64,000 nt of DNA from Bacteroidota bacterium (GCA_020402865.1 JADBYT010000015.1:62001-126000), one strand, 5' to 3'; positions 52,238 through 61,091 are shown, numbered from the stretch's first letter. Notes: generated from the letters alone by a model not told the origin. Numbers and translations are program-made.

Positions 52238-54658
52238 ACAGAACCGAGCTTGGCGAGAAGCAGGTGCAGGGCACGGATTATGTGTTTACGATCCAGGGCT
52301 GGATCAAGGGTGTGAACAGCAATGTGCTGGACAGAGACAAGGACATCGGCAAAGACGGACACAACACGAATGCGACCAACTACATAGCCAGTCAGCAGGG
52401 CATCCACAGCAACTTTGGAACCGATGCGTTCGGATTTACGCTGGATTACTTCTGGAACAACGCCACCGGTAAGCGCGATTATAAACCGATCAACACGAAT
52501 GTACAGAGTCTATACAACGATGCGCCGAACGCGACCAGCGGGGTGAACGACCTGTATAACGGCAACATCAAGGGCATGGCGGTGGCCTTGCAAAAGCCCA
52601 ATGGTGCTGCCTTGCCGCAAAACCTGGGGCTGGTATATAATCAGTACAAGGAAGTTTATCCCGACGAATGGAGGGAATCAGCTCAACCGTATTACCCTGC
52701 ATCAGGCCTACACGGGCACGAGCACAACCGCGTATGCTTCGTTGAGCAACACGAACGAGTACCGCAACGTGTTCAGTTACGATGCCAACGGAAATATCAT
52801 TACCCAACTCAGAAACGGCACCAATGCCTCAGGCCTGAGCATGGATAACCTGCAGTACTGGTACTACACCAACACCGGCAGCACCTACAACCCGGCCACC
52901 GCTACACCGACCAATGCGACCAACAAATTAGCCTACGTGGACGACTCCGGCACCCCGGGCAACTACACGGATGATCTGGAAGACCACAGCGCCGGCAATT
53001 ACACCTACGATGCCACCGGGCAGCTCACCAGCGATGCGGCGGAGCAGATCGCGAATATCTCGTGGACGGTGTACGGAAAGATTGCGAATATTACCAGAAC
53101 TGCCGGCAGTACGAAAAAAGAACTTACCTTTAAGTATGATGCGCTCGGCCAGCGGGTAATGAAGCTGGCCAAAGACCGCGATGTACCCGGGGTGATGACA
53201 CAGGAACACTGGACATACACGTATTATGTGCGCGATGCGCAGGGTAATGTGATGGCTACCTACAAGCGTAGCCTCACGGCGGATATCAATACCCAGCTGG
53301 CTACCGATAAGCTGGTGTTGGAAGAGTCGCATCTTTATGGCAGTTCGCGCCTCGGCATCGATGACCGGGAAACGGAAAACATTAACGCTACGAATACCTT
53401 TGCGTGGAGTGGGAACTACACGGCTGAAGGAGAATTAATCCCCAACACTGTGCCTACGCAAGCCAAGATGGCGGCGGTGAATACACAGACACCCAAACGC
53501 AAGCTGGGACTGAAAATGTATGAGTTATCCAACCATCTTGGTAATGTGTTGGTGACCGTGTCTGATAGGAAACTCACCAAGCAACTTGGTTCTACTGCTA
53601 ATGTGGAATACTACATGGCGGATGTGCGGTCGACTTCTGATTATAGTGCCTTTGGCGCGCCGTTGGCGGGACGAACATTTACTTCTGCTTCCGGGAAGTA
53701 TCGGTATGATTTTAATGGCAAAGAAACCGATACTGAAAGCGATCTGCAGGACTATGGAATGCGGATTTATAATGCGCGGTTAGGGAAGTTTTTGAGTGTT
53801 GATCCGTTGACTAAACAATATCCTATGTTGACTCCGTATCAATTTGCGAGTAATACCCCAATAAGAGCGATTGATCTTGATGGGTTAGAAAAGTTTACCG
53901 TAACCGGGAACACAATTATAATACACATGAAATATGCTGCTTTTTCAAACCGATCAGGAGGAGGGAATGTACCAACTAATTTAGATGTCAAAAAACTTTC
54001 ACAAGAACATTGGGAACAATATAATCAGCTTCTTAATTCAGTTGACTGGAATTTACTTATTACTACAGATCCTGAAGGTAATGTTACTGCAGTATCAGGA
54101 GGAGCGGGAGCAGGAACTCCTTATAAAATACAGTTTGATGTTCAAGTTGAAGTATTTACAGATGAAAATAGTGAAGAATATAAAAAATATCAACAAGATG
54201 ATGCATTTTCCGGCGTTTATTTATTTGGTGAAGCAACTTTTAATCAAGCCTCTCATGATTTTTCACAGTCAACAGAAGAGCAGGCCAACACTCAATCAAT
54301 TGGGAATAATAAAGAAGCAGTTTTTTTCAAAAATGCAGGGGCTTTTACTGCTGAAAATGAAGTACATGAGTCTGGTCACGTGTTAGGGTTGGGGCATTTT
54401 GGCATTGAACCATCATTTCAACAGATATCAAATGGATTAGCCGGAGGATATTTGGATCCAATCTATGGAAAAACAATTACTACCCAAAACGGAGAAATAT
54501 ATGATTCTAAAGGAATGATGAAGTATTCAAATAATACGCTAGACCTACCAAAATACACACAAGTATATAATATATTGAATAGTAGTCCCGGTACAGTAGA
54601 AAAAAAATCTTCGAATAATGAAGCACAAAAACCAAAGACTACAACAAAACCTAAATAA
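52238..54658 (+). pseudogene. Orphan RHS module 2 with metzincin-protease tip (frameshifted)
   Basis: RHS homology begins at RTELGEKQVQG and continues to about 52645; the next stretch (52646-52675) replaces the expected YKYDQLNR with extra bases that net-shift the frame by one. The second frame then runs uninterrupted to 54658 with RHS core motifs (FKYDALGQRVMKL, YELSNHLGNVLVTVSDR, DFNGKETDTES, LGKFLSVDPLTKQYP, NTPIRAIDLDG). The tip (from ~53881, about 259 residues) carries HESGHVLGLGH at 54365-54397, the HExxHxxGxxH zinc motif, and a Met-turn-like GMMKYS at ~54512-54530, both marks of metzincin metalloproteases. No start codon or signal peptide: a silent cassette. Confidence 0.85.
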
Positions 54659-54659
54659 T

Positions 54660-55310
54660 ATGCTATTTAACCGGTCAATATTTAGTGCGATTTTTATTAT
54701 CATAATTTGTTGTGCCTTTAAATCAGATAGTCATGACAATAAACTAAAGTCAATTAAAACAACGGGTTATATTGTTGTATATGTTCAGTTAAATAACACT
54801 GAAAATCAAGTGGATTATAAATTGCCAAACTACACTACTAAAATTTATTTTCAAAAAAACTTAGAAAAATCTCTTTCTATTATGAATTATCTATCATTGA
54901 TAAAAAATCAAATTTATGTTGAGCACGTAAGTGGTTATCCATCTCCTGATAGTGTTTTTTATAATGAAGTTTATTCTATGTATCATCTTCGAAGTAATTC
55001 TGATTATTCTAATCAGACTAAAGAATGGTTAAAGAAACGAGGATATCCTAATAATCAATATCTGGTTTCTTCAGAAGAGGATCTAACAACTCTTTTTTCT
55101 AATGAAATTGACACTACAGTAAAAAAAACAAATCAAACTAGTTTTTCAATTTTATATCGTGTAAGTATCGATGGGTTATTTCTTTCGGGAAAGGACTTTC
55201 TTAACCCTAAACGTTCTACAATTTATCCTAACTATTCGGGGTCTATTTTTTGTGTTAAAAAAAGCATAAAAATAAATTATTTATTTTCGGCGCCAAATTT
55301 CTGGAAATAA
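54660..55310 (+). CDS. Candidate immunity protein for RHS tip 2
   Basis: 216 residues from the ATG at 54660, one base after the RHS stop (TAA-T-ATG), the same junction as the first tip/immunity pair. The N-terminus MLFNRSIFSAIFIIIICCAFKS is a signal peptide or lipoprotein signal. The body (VYVQLNNTENQVDYKLPNYTTKIYFQK, NYLSLIKNQIYVEHVSGYPSPDSVFYNEVYSMYH, LYRVSIDGLFLSGKDF) has no known domain and the gene is very AT-rich. It may be a periplasmic inhibitor of the metzincin tip; position is the only evidence. Confidence 0.65.
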   Translation: MLFNRSIFSAIFIIIICCAFKSDSHDNKLKSIKTTGYIVVYVQLNNTENQVDYKLPNYTTKIYFQKNLEKSLSIMNYLSLIKNQIYVEHVSGYPSPDSVFYNEVYSMYHLRSNSDYSNQTKEWLKKRGYPNNQYLVSSEEDLTTLFSNEIDTTVKKTNQTSFSILYRVSIDGLFLSGKDFLNPKRSTIYPNYSGSIFCVKKSIKINYLFSAPNFWK

Positions 55311-55450
55311 GGAATCGTGAGCGCGCTGGTCATGTTCAAAATGGGGTCATGTTCAATCTGTCACCTGCGCTTAAACAAAAGTCAAAAACAAGACTTAATC
55401 TCTTGAAAAACAGAATATAGTACGAATGTAATATTCACACGAAACGGGGC

Positions 55451-55573
55451 GCGCTCTCCACGAGACCTGGGGTAAAACCCTACGAATATTCGTAGTTGCT
55501 GATTTGCAGCGCATTCAATAAAAAAAACAAAGCCGATCAAAATAGATCGGCTTTGAAGTTCAAAAAAGTTCTT
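55451..55573. repeat. Repeat R-B, copy 2
   Basis: Aligns with 50602-50722 including the palindrome CTACGAATATTCGTAG (55480-55495) and the terminator stem (55529-55554). It is cut off exactly where the IS3 element 1 begins at 55575. Upstream, GGTCATGTTCAA occurs twice at 55328-55364, possibly another IS-end remnant. Confidence 0.75.
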
Positions 55574-55594
55574 ATGAAGCCTTCCCCAAATCAG

Positions 55595-56521
55595 CTACGC
55601 CGATAAATATAGAGAAGATTGATTTGATTGTTTCATGTCAGGTAAAAAAGTAGGGAACAAATCTTCGGAGAATAGTGCATAATGGATCTTTCCATATCTG
55701 CGTAAGAACTCGCGTGGTGTAAGATTGTTCAGCGATTCATGTGGGCGTTCGTTATTGTACATCCACATCCATTGATGGGCAAATTCCTGCGCTTGTTCCA
55801 CATTATCGAACAGATGGCGGTCAAGAATATCCTCGCGGAAGGTTCGGTTAAATCGTTCTACATAACCATTTTCAGAAGGTTTTCCTTTGCGGATAAACAC
55901 CAGCTCAATGCGACGCGTTGGATGACTGCACCATTCAGCCAGTGCTGAAGCAATGAACTCCGGCCCATTATCCACACGTATGCGCTCGGGTTTTCCCCGC
56001 CAATCGATCAGTTGCTCCAGTTCACGAATAACGCGTTCACTGGTGATGCTGTATGCCACAGTGATATTGAGTGCTTCGCGGTTAAAATCGTCGATTACGT
56101 TGAACGTGCGGAACGATTTTCCGGTAAACAATCCATCATGCATAAAATCCATGCTCCAGTGAAGGTTGGGTATTAATGGCTGCACCAGCGGCTCGCGCAC
56201 ACGTTGTGGAATACGTTTGCGGGTGCGACGACGAAGATTTAATCTTAGCTGTTTGTAAATGCGGTACAGGCGTTTATGATTGACAATAATACCCATTGAA
56301 CGAAGCTTATGAAACAATTTCCAGAAGCCCCAGGTGGGATAACGCTCTGCCAGTTCAGTTAATCGGCTGTAAAGCGTTGTGTCATTTTCTTTTTCTACTT
56401 ATTCATAGTAGTAAACCGAAGTGCTCAGATTGAACAAAATGCAGGCCTGACGAAGACTCAGTGCGGGATGCTTGATCAGTGAGTGTGCTATAAACTCCCG
56501 CTTCTGATCAGGCCCTACAAC
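55595..56521 (-). pseudogene. IS3 element 1 orfB (DDE transposase) with an in-frame stop
   Basis: The frame joins orfA through the slippery A-AAA-AAG and reads VVGPDQKREFIAHSLIKHPALS ... VYYYE, then meets TAA at 56401-56399, and resumes VEKENDTTLYSRL... WKLFHK to the normal end. Catalytic triad present: D in HWSMDFMHD, D in IRVDNGPEF, E in SENGYVERFN. The single nonsense codon should inactivate the fused transposase. Confidence 0.8.
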
Positions 56522-56781
56522 TTTTTTTCGATTACATCTTTCAGCACGGTGATGTGTAAGGTCTGCTCGGCAACAATGCGTTTGTACTGTGCTAGTTCGG
56601 CTTCAAGTTCTTTGATACGCTTAAGTTCGTTCACACTCAGACCAGAATATTTACGCTGCCATTGGTAAAACGTGGGCTGGCTGATGCCGTGCTGACGACA
56701 TAAATCCACAACTTTTACACCTTTTTTGTGCTCTTCCAGTATCGATACGATCTGGCTCTCGGTGAATTTTGATTTTTTCAT
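56515..56781 (-). CDS. IS3 element 1 orfA (helix-turn-helix)
   Basis: 88 residues: MKKSKFTESQIVSILEEHKK, HTH (VVDLCRQHGISQPTFYQWQRKY) and a leucine zipper (LKRIKELEAELAQYKRIVAEQ), typical IS3 OrfA. The 3' end carries A7G, so a programmed -1 shift at A-AAA-AAG would give the OrfAB fusion. Confidence 0.9.
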   Translation of the reverse strand: MKKSKFTESQIVSILEEHKKGVKVVDLCRQHGISQPTFYQWQRKYSGLSVNELKRIKELEAELAQYKRIVAEQTLHITVLKDVIEKKL

Positions 56782-56835
56782 ACGCTCTGCGAAAGTTAGT
56801 AGTTTTGAGCGTAGCGGTTTTAAGGGAAGGCTTCA

Positions 56836-57550
56836 CCTGCATAATATTCTCGAACAGATTAGCATCCAATACATCCTGCCTGAATGACTTGTTAAATCGT
56901 TCAATCAGCCCATTCTGCATCGGTCTTCCGGGTTGAATAAACTGTAGCTGAATCCCCTTTTCCAGGCTCCATTCATGCAGGCGCAGCGAGATAAATTCCG
57001 GGCCATTATCTACACGGATGGTTTTGGGTTTACCACGTTCCAGAATAGTGCGATCCACAATCTGCACTAACCTGTCTGCGCTGATACTGAAGTAAGGCGC
57101 TGTCTTCATCAGTTCTCGATTGTAATCATCGATAATATTTACCACTCTGAATCGACGGCCATTGATCAGGCTGTCGTGCATAAAATCCATTGACCAGGTT
57201 TGATTAGGAAGATTTGGAATGAGTAAGGGCATTTTGATGCGTGCAGGCAAACGCTTGCGTGTGCGTTTGCGCTTGTGCAGGTTCATGAGTTTGTACACCC
57301 GAGCTATGCGCTTACGATTCCAGCAGATGCCTTCATTGCGTATGCGGGCATAGAGTTTATCTTGGCCTTCCATGGGCTTTGCGCTCGCTAATGAAGCCAG
57401 TTTTTCTATTACTTCGCTGTCATCTTTGCGATGCACGTAATAGTACATCGAGCGGGAAAGGTTCACTAATTTGCAAGCCCTGATAAGGCTATAACGGTGA
57501 TGTTCATAGATATACACCACCATGTTTTTGCGCTCACAGGGCTTTAGAAC
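56836..57550 (-). pseudogene. IS3 element 2 orfB, C-terminally deleted
   Basis: The frame reads VVYIYEHHRYSLIRACKLV ... WSMDFMHDSLINGRRFRVVN ... IRVDNGPEFISLRLHEW ... MQNGLIERFNKSFRQDVLDANLFENIMQ, then runs into IS3 element 1 at 56835. The last ~40 residues with the conserved NxxRPHxxLxxxxP motif are missing. The catalytic D, D and E remain, but the fold is incomplete. Confidence 0.85.
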
Positions 57551-57810
57551 TTTTTTGACAATACGTCTTTGAGGACTTTATTGTCCATCGCCAGATCGGC
57601 ATACATCTTCTGCAACTGGCTGTATTTCTGCTCAAGTTCGCGTAAACGATGGAGGTCTTCCGACTCCATGCCGCCATACTTTTTATTCCAGTTGTGAAGC
57701 GTTTGCACACTAATACCCAGCTCGCGGCATAGGTCGGCGGAACTTTTTCCGGCTTGGTACTCTTTGAGCGCAGAAAGGATCTGCGACTGGCTGAAACGTG
57801 ATTTTTTCAT
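57544..57810 (-). CDS. IS3 element 2 orfA
   Basis: 88 residues: MKKSRFSQSQILSALKEYQAGKSS, HTH (ADLCRELGISVQTLHNWNKKYGG), leucine zipper (LHRLRELEQKYSQLQKMYADLAM). Similar to element 1 OrfA but clearly a different element. Its end again offers A-AAA-AAG for frameshifting into orfB. Confidence 0.9.
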   Translation of the reverse strand: MKKSRFSQSQILSALKEYQAGKSSADLCRELGISVQTLHNWNKKYGGMESEDLHRLRELEQKYSQLQKMYADLAMDNKVLKDVLSKKF

Positions 57811-57968
57811 GATTGAACAGGTTTAAAGTTAAGTATTTCAACTTTTGCCTGTCCGAAGTTTGGGGGAGGTTACAAATACAATAAAGATCGTTTCGGGTTA
57901 ATAAAATTGGACAGTTTATTCGCTGGACTCTAACCCCAAGTTAACCTGGACGATCTTTACCTTTAATC

Positions 57969-59465
57969 TTAACCCACCCGGTACAAATAATCCGGAAGCA
58001 TGAAATCGTACTGCTCCCCGGCAGCAAGCGCATCCAAAAACTGATCGTAAACAATCATCTCAAAACCATTGGGCTGCCACTCACAGCCATTGGCTCCGGT
58101 CCGTAAATTCTCAATATGTTCTGCTCGGTCAGTAAATACACGACTGTGATCAATACCACGATTAGATGCATATCCAAGAAGAATACGGAAGAGTGCTACA
58201 TTTCGTGGGCTCACTTGTGAATTGACGCTGAGACGGCTATAATACACTCGCTGTTTTTGCATTTCATCAAACAACTGAGCGTGATCATCAAGTGCTATAA
58301 GACAAAGTGCATGTAAGCCGCGAACTGCCAGATTGAAGCCAGTTTTATTTTGCCGCGGGAGTATGGTTATATCATTTAAAACTGAAATTGCGCCCTGATA
58401 GTTTCCTTCAGCTACACTAGAAGATGCGATGGAATAACGGAGAATATCCTTATAATTTTCATCGTAGTTACCATTAGGATGTTTGATAACCATTTTATAA
58501 ATTAATGAAGCCTCTTTATACTTTCCGCTGTAAAAAAGTGCATCAGCTTCTAGTTTTTTAGCGACCAGCCAATTGAAGTTTTCAGCTTTTATTTGTTGCG
58601 ATGCACTCTGAGCCGCTTTAAGTGCGGCATCAAAATGTCCTGCAAAAAGCAAATTGTCGGCTTGTAATAGGCGTACACTTATTTTTAGGTGAGGAAGATT
58701 GAGTGCTTTTTCTTTTTCAACTAGTTGCCAAGCTTCAGATAATAGTTCTGATGATTTATCCCAATGCTTTTGTTGACTATGCAAATCAGCTTGAAGAAGA
58801 AAACGATAGAAGCGGATTGTTTTGGACTTTGATTCTTTTTCGAGTTCAAAAATTTTAGATATAGCTAGGTCGTGCCACTCGAATTCTTTTTCATTTGTTT
58901 TTCTTTGTCTATGACCAGCTTCTTCTCTTAATCGGCTAGCCAGCAATACGCCATCTTCTGCTTTTCTTGTATTTTCTATTTGACTACTTACACTTGAATA
59001 TTCCTCTGATGTTAACCTCAAACTCAGATTTTGCCGGGCTATCATTAAAGCACGACTTAATTCGCCATATAGTTCATATTTTTCGGCTTGAGCAATAACT
59101 CTTTGAAGCAACCACGTAGCCATGCTATCAGACATTTGCCAGATAATATCAGCGGCGTCTAATTTTTGCTTTAAAGTTGCTCTTACTTGCGTTCGTTCGC
59201 TAAATCTTCCGGCGCGTTGTGTGTACCAATCGGTATTCATAGCATGAATTACCTTCTCCCGTAACTCATAAACCCGCTTATTATAGTCATTGCCAAATTC
59301 ATCTGCAGTAATTCTTTCTAATTCAGTAGGGGGAATTGTAGGTCTTTCAATCATAAAGTCAAGAAGCTGTGATAATACAGTTTCTCCATCCCTCATCATA
59401 TTCAGGTAACGTCTTATAACAATTATATCTCCTTGCTGTTGACTTCGAAGCAGGAGTAAAAGCAT
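57969..59465 (-). CDS. Helical-repeat protein of unknown function (paralogue family C)
   Basis: About 498 residues from the ATG at 59465; the open frame reaches a TTG at 59543, but that lies within a promoter motif. All-helical, no signal peptide: an N-terminal ~140 residues (VLSQLLDFMIERPTIPPTELERITADEF) and then solenoid-type hairpins (AEKYELYGELSRALMIARQNLSL, KHWDKSSELLSEAWQLVEKEKAL, LFAGHFDAALKAAQSASQQIKAENF, ALFYSGKYKEASLIYKMVIKHP, VAEGNYQGAISVLNDI). The same design as the genes at 5438 and 15232 but more AT-rich and hardly similar in sequence. Function unknown. Confidence 0.7.
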   Translation of the reverse strand: MLLLLLRSQQQGDIIVIRRYLNMMRDGETVLSQLLDFMIERPTIPPTELERITADEFGNDYNKRVYELREKVIHAMNTDWYTQRAGRFSERTQVRATLKQKLDAADIIWQMSDSMATWLLQRVIAQAEKYELYGELSRALMIARQNLSLRLTSEEYSSVSSQIENTRKAEDGVLLASRLREEAGHRQRKTNEKEFEWHDLAISKIFELEKESKSKTIRFYRFLLQADLHSQQKHWDKSSELLSEAWQLVEKEKALNLPHLKISVRLLQADNLLFAGHFDAALKAAQSASQQIKAENFNWLVAKKLEADALFYSGKYKEASLIYKMVIKHPNGNYDENYKDILRYSIASSSVAEGNYQGAISVLNDITILPRQNKTGFNLAVRGLHALCLIALDDHAQLFDEMQKQRVYYSRLSVNSQVSPRNVALFRILLGYASNRGIDHSRVFTDRAEHIENLRTGANGCEWQPNGFEMIVYDQFLDALAAGEQYDFMLPDYLYRVG

Positions 59466-59540
59466 ATGGAACGCTGAAATATCAGTCTCAATAAATGACC
59501 TAAATTTCCTCACGTAAATGATTTCTGGTTTTTTGTACCT

Positions 59541-59548
59541 CAAATGTA
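59541..59548 (-). promoter_or_regulatory. -7 box TACATTTG (minus strand) for the helical-repeat gene
   Basis: Fits TAnnTTTG; it overlaps the TTG start of the long frame, which favours the downstream ATG at 59465. Confidence 0.5.
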
Positions 59549-59604
59549 ATAGTTCTTCTAAAAAATATCATGGTTTTTTGTATCGAACCAAATACAAAAA
59601 CGCT

Positions 59605-59673
59605 ATGGAACTCATATTGACACTTCTGAACATTGTAGTAAATACAAACGGCGACAGCAAATCGAAGCCCTGA
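59605..59673 (+). CDS. Possible 22-residue small protein
   Basis: ATG at 59605, TGA at 59671-59673, product MELILTLLNIVVNTNG followed by DSKSKP: a hydrophobic first half and polar end, as in small membrane peptides. A strong terminator lies 20 bases after it. No homology can be judged; it may be a chance frame. Confidence 0.25.
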   Translation: MELILTLLNIVVNTNGDSKSKP

Positions 59674-59693
59674 CCAACCTCAAACCGGAAACG

Positions 59694-59720
59694 AGCCTGC
59701 TAAAACAGGCTTTTTTTGTG
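59694..59720 (+). terminator. Rho-independent terminator on the plus strand
   Basis: AGCCTG CTAAAA CAGGCT followed by seven T. No annotated plus-strand gene precedes it except the tiny frame at 59605, so its partner is unclear. Confidence 0.75.
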
Positions 59721-59734
59721 CCCAAACGGGAGCC

Positions 59735-60742
59735 TTACTTCACCGCAGCAATGCGGCCTTTGCTTCCGCTCAGGAAAACCCGTTTGCCCCGACGTGCAGC
59801 TTTGGCGGCATGATAGCCGTTTTCACTCAGCTTTCGCCAGGTTTTACCGCCGTTTGTGGTGATGTCGGTGCCTTTGGGGCCGGTGGCTATTGCGGTTTTT
59901 CCGTTTAGCCAGCATACGCCTGAGCGGTAGCCGCCGGTGGGGGTTTTGGGGGCAATCCAGTGACGGCCGCCGTCAACAGTGTAAAAAACATGGTCGGTGC
60001 GGAGGCTGTCGTTGGTGTAATCGCCGCCTGTGATGATGCCCTGGCTGGCATTTCGCCAGGTCATGGCAAAGGTGCCGGTTCCGGGCTGGCCGTGCAGCAT
60101 GGGGCAAGGGCGTTCGGTCCAGGTTTGGCCGTAATCGGTAGAGAGCCAGAGGCGGGCTTGTGTGCCGCCGGTGGCCAGCCAGAGTACGCCGCCCGGCAGG
60201 GCCTGCAAACTGCTGTTGCTGGCGGCAAAGGCAGCCTCGCCTTCAGCCGCAGCGGGGCATTGTGCCTGTGGCGCCTGCTGCCAGGTAAAACCACCGTCGA
60301 ACGTATGCAGCAGCACAAAATGGCCGTTTACAGGATCGCCCAGCACTACACCGCGGTTTTTATTCCAGAATGCGGCTGCATCTAAGAAGTAAGCGGAGTC
60401 GGTATTGCTGTATCGCTCGCTCCAGGTGCGGCCACCATCCATTGTTCTGAGAATCACAGCCGGCGTGCCTGCACTCACCACCAGCGCATTAGCCAGATCG
60501 AACGCTACAATGCTTCGAAAATCGAGCGCGGTGTAGCCCGGAATCTGCTTAAACTCCCAATGCGCCCCGCCATCGCTGCTGCGGCCCACCGTGCCTTTAC
60601 TTCCGGATGCCCAGATGATGCGGTCGCTAACGGGACAAATGCCGCGTAAACTGGCATCGGTGCCGGTGGTAAACGTGGTGAGCTGCTGCGCTGCCAATGG
60701 CGACGAAAGAAAAAGCAAAAAAGCAAGGCCGAAAATTTTCAT
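59735..60742 (-). CDS. YCF48/BNR-type beta-propeller secreted protein
   Basis: 335 residues with a signal peptide (MKIFGLAFLLFLSSPLAAQ). It has repeated blade motifs: RSSDGGAHWEF, RTMDGGRTWSER, HTFDGGFTWQQ, LSTDYGQTWTER, YTVDGGRHWIA, TTNGGKTWRKL (Asp-box/BNR type SxDGGxTW) alternating with IIWASGSKGTVG-like strands. This is the YCF48-like family, named for the photosystem II assembly factor HCF136, but non-photosynthetic bacteria use the fold for other things; treat the photosystem label as misleading. Expected periplasmic or secreted. It is monocistronic. Confidence 0.88.
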   Translation of the reverse strand: MKIFGLAFLLFLSSPLAAQQLTTFTTGTDASLRGICPVSDRIIWASGSKGTVGRSSDGGAHWEFKQIPGYTALDFRSIVAFDLANALVVSAGTPAVILRTMDGGRTWSERYSNTDSAYFLDAAAFWNKNRGVVLGDPVNGHFVLLHTFDGGFTWQQAPQAQCPAAAEGEAAFAASNSSLQALPGGVLWLATGGTQARLWLSTDYGQTWTERPCPMLHGQPGTGTFAMTWRNASQGIITGGDYTNDSLRTDHVFYTVDGGRHWIAPKTPTGGYRSGVCWLNGKTAIATGPKGTDITTNGGKTWRKLSENGYHAAKAARRGKRVFLSGSKGRIAAVK

Positions 60743-60836
60743 ACGCGAATGTAATGAGATCGGGGGAATGGGGAATAGGGGTGTCGTGTGTGAGAGGAAA
60801 TCATGTGAAGGGGAATTTTAATGTGGAATGGGGGGA

Positions 60837-60992
60837 TTTCGGTGGTGAATTCTGGTGGTGAATTTTGGTGGTGAATTTGGGTGGTGAATTTGGGTGGTGA
60901 ATTTGGGTCGTGAGTTTCGGTGGTGAATTTGGGTTGTGAATTTGGGTTGTGAATTTCGGTGTTGAATTCCCGTGTTGAATTCCCGTGTTGAA
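60837..60992 (+). repeat. Tandem repeat, 12 units of 13 bp
   Basis: Consensus TTTGGGTGGTGAA with drift towards TTCCCGTGTTGAA at the right end. Units are not a multiple of three and neither strand has a convincing gene, so it is non-coding. It fills most of the ~400-bp gap between the YCF48-like and aldo/keto reductase genes. Confidence 0.9.
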
Positions 60993-60996
60993 TCCT

Positions 60997-61026
60997 CGTA
61001 GCAGCGCGATGCATCGCGCTGCTACG
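60997..61026. repeat. REP-like perfect 30-bp palindrome
   Basis: CGTAGCAGCGCGATG (60997-61011) and its exact inverse (61012-61026), followed by GGAATCGGG. It abuts the 13-bp tandem array and resembles REP elements carried by many genomes. A related hairpin lies at 62230-62248. Confidence 0.75.
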
Positions 61027-61083
61027 GGAATCGGGAATCTGGGAAATGAGAATTCGGAAAACTCATTACTGATATATTAACTT

Positions 61084-61091
61084 TAATTTTG
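61084..61091 (+). promoter_or_regulatory. -7 box TAATTTTG for the aldo/keto reductase
   Basis: Fits TAnnTTTG, 50 bases before the ATG at 61141. Confidence 0.45.

Larger units (their letters stand above)
55575..56835 (-). mobile_element. IS3-family element 1 (1.26 kb, with broken orfB)
   Basis: Terminal inverted repeats TGAAGCCTTCCC (55575-55586) and GGGAAGGCTTCA (56824-56835) with TG...CA ends; inside are orfA and orfB on the minus strand. No target duplication flanks it: the left neighbour is R-B and the right neighbour is the interior of IS3 element 2. Confidence 0.85.
56836..57874 (-). mobile_element. IS3-family element 2, 3' part deleted
   Basis: The intact end is near 57874 (GGAGGTTACA; on minus TGTAACCTCCCCCAAACTTCGG), with orfA and the remaining orfB inside. 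The other end is absent, lost at the junction with IS3 element 1. Confidence 0.7.

Noticed and set aside
59735-60742. Photosystem II assembly factor
   Set aside because: The YCF48-type propeller match is to the fold only; nothing in the window suggests photosynthesis.
60837-60992. CRISPR array
   Set aside because: The units are contiguous with no spacers and no cas genes are present; it is a simple tandem repeat.
60739-61014. 91-residue minus-strand frame rich in FTTE/PNSQPKF-like repeats
   Set aside because: It is just the 13-bp tandem array read on the other strand; no start context, promoter or family resemblance.
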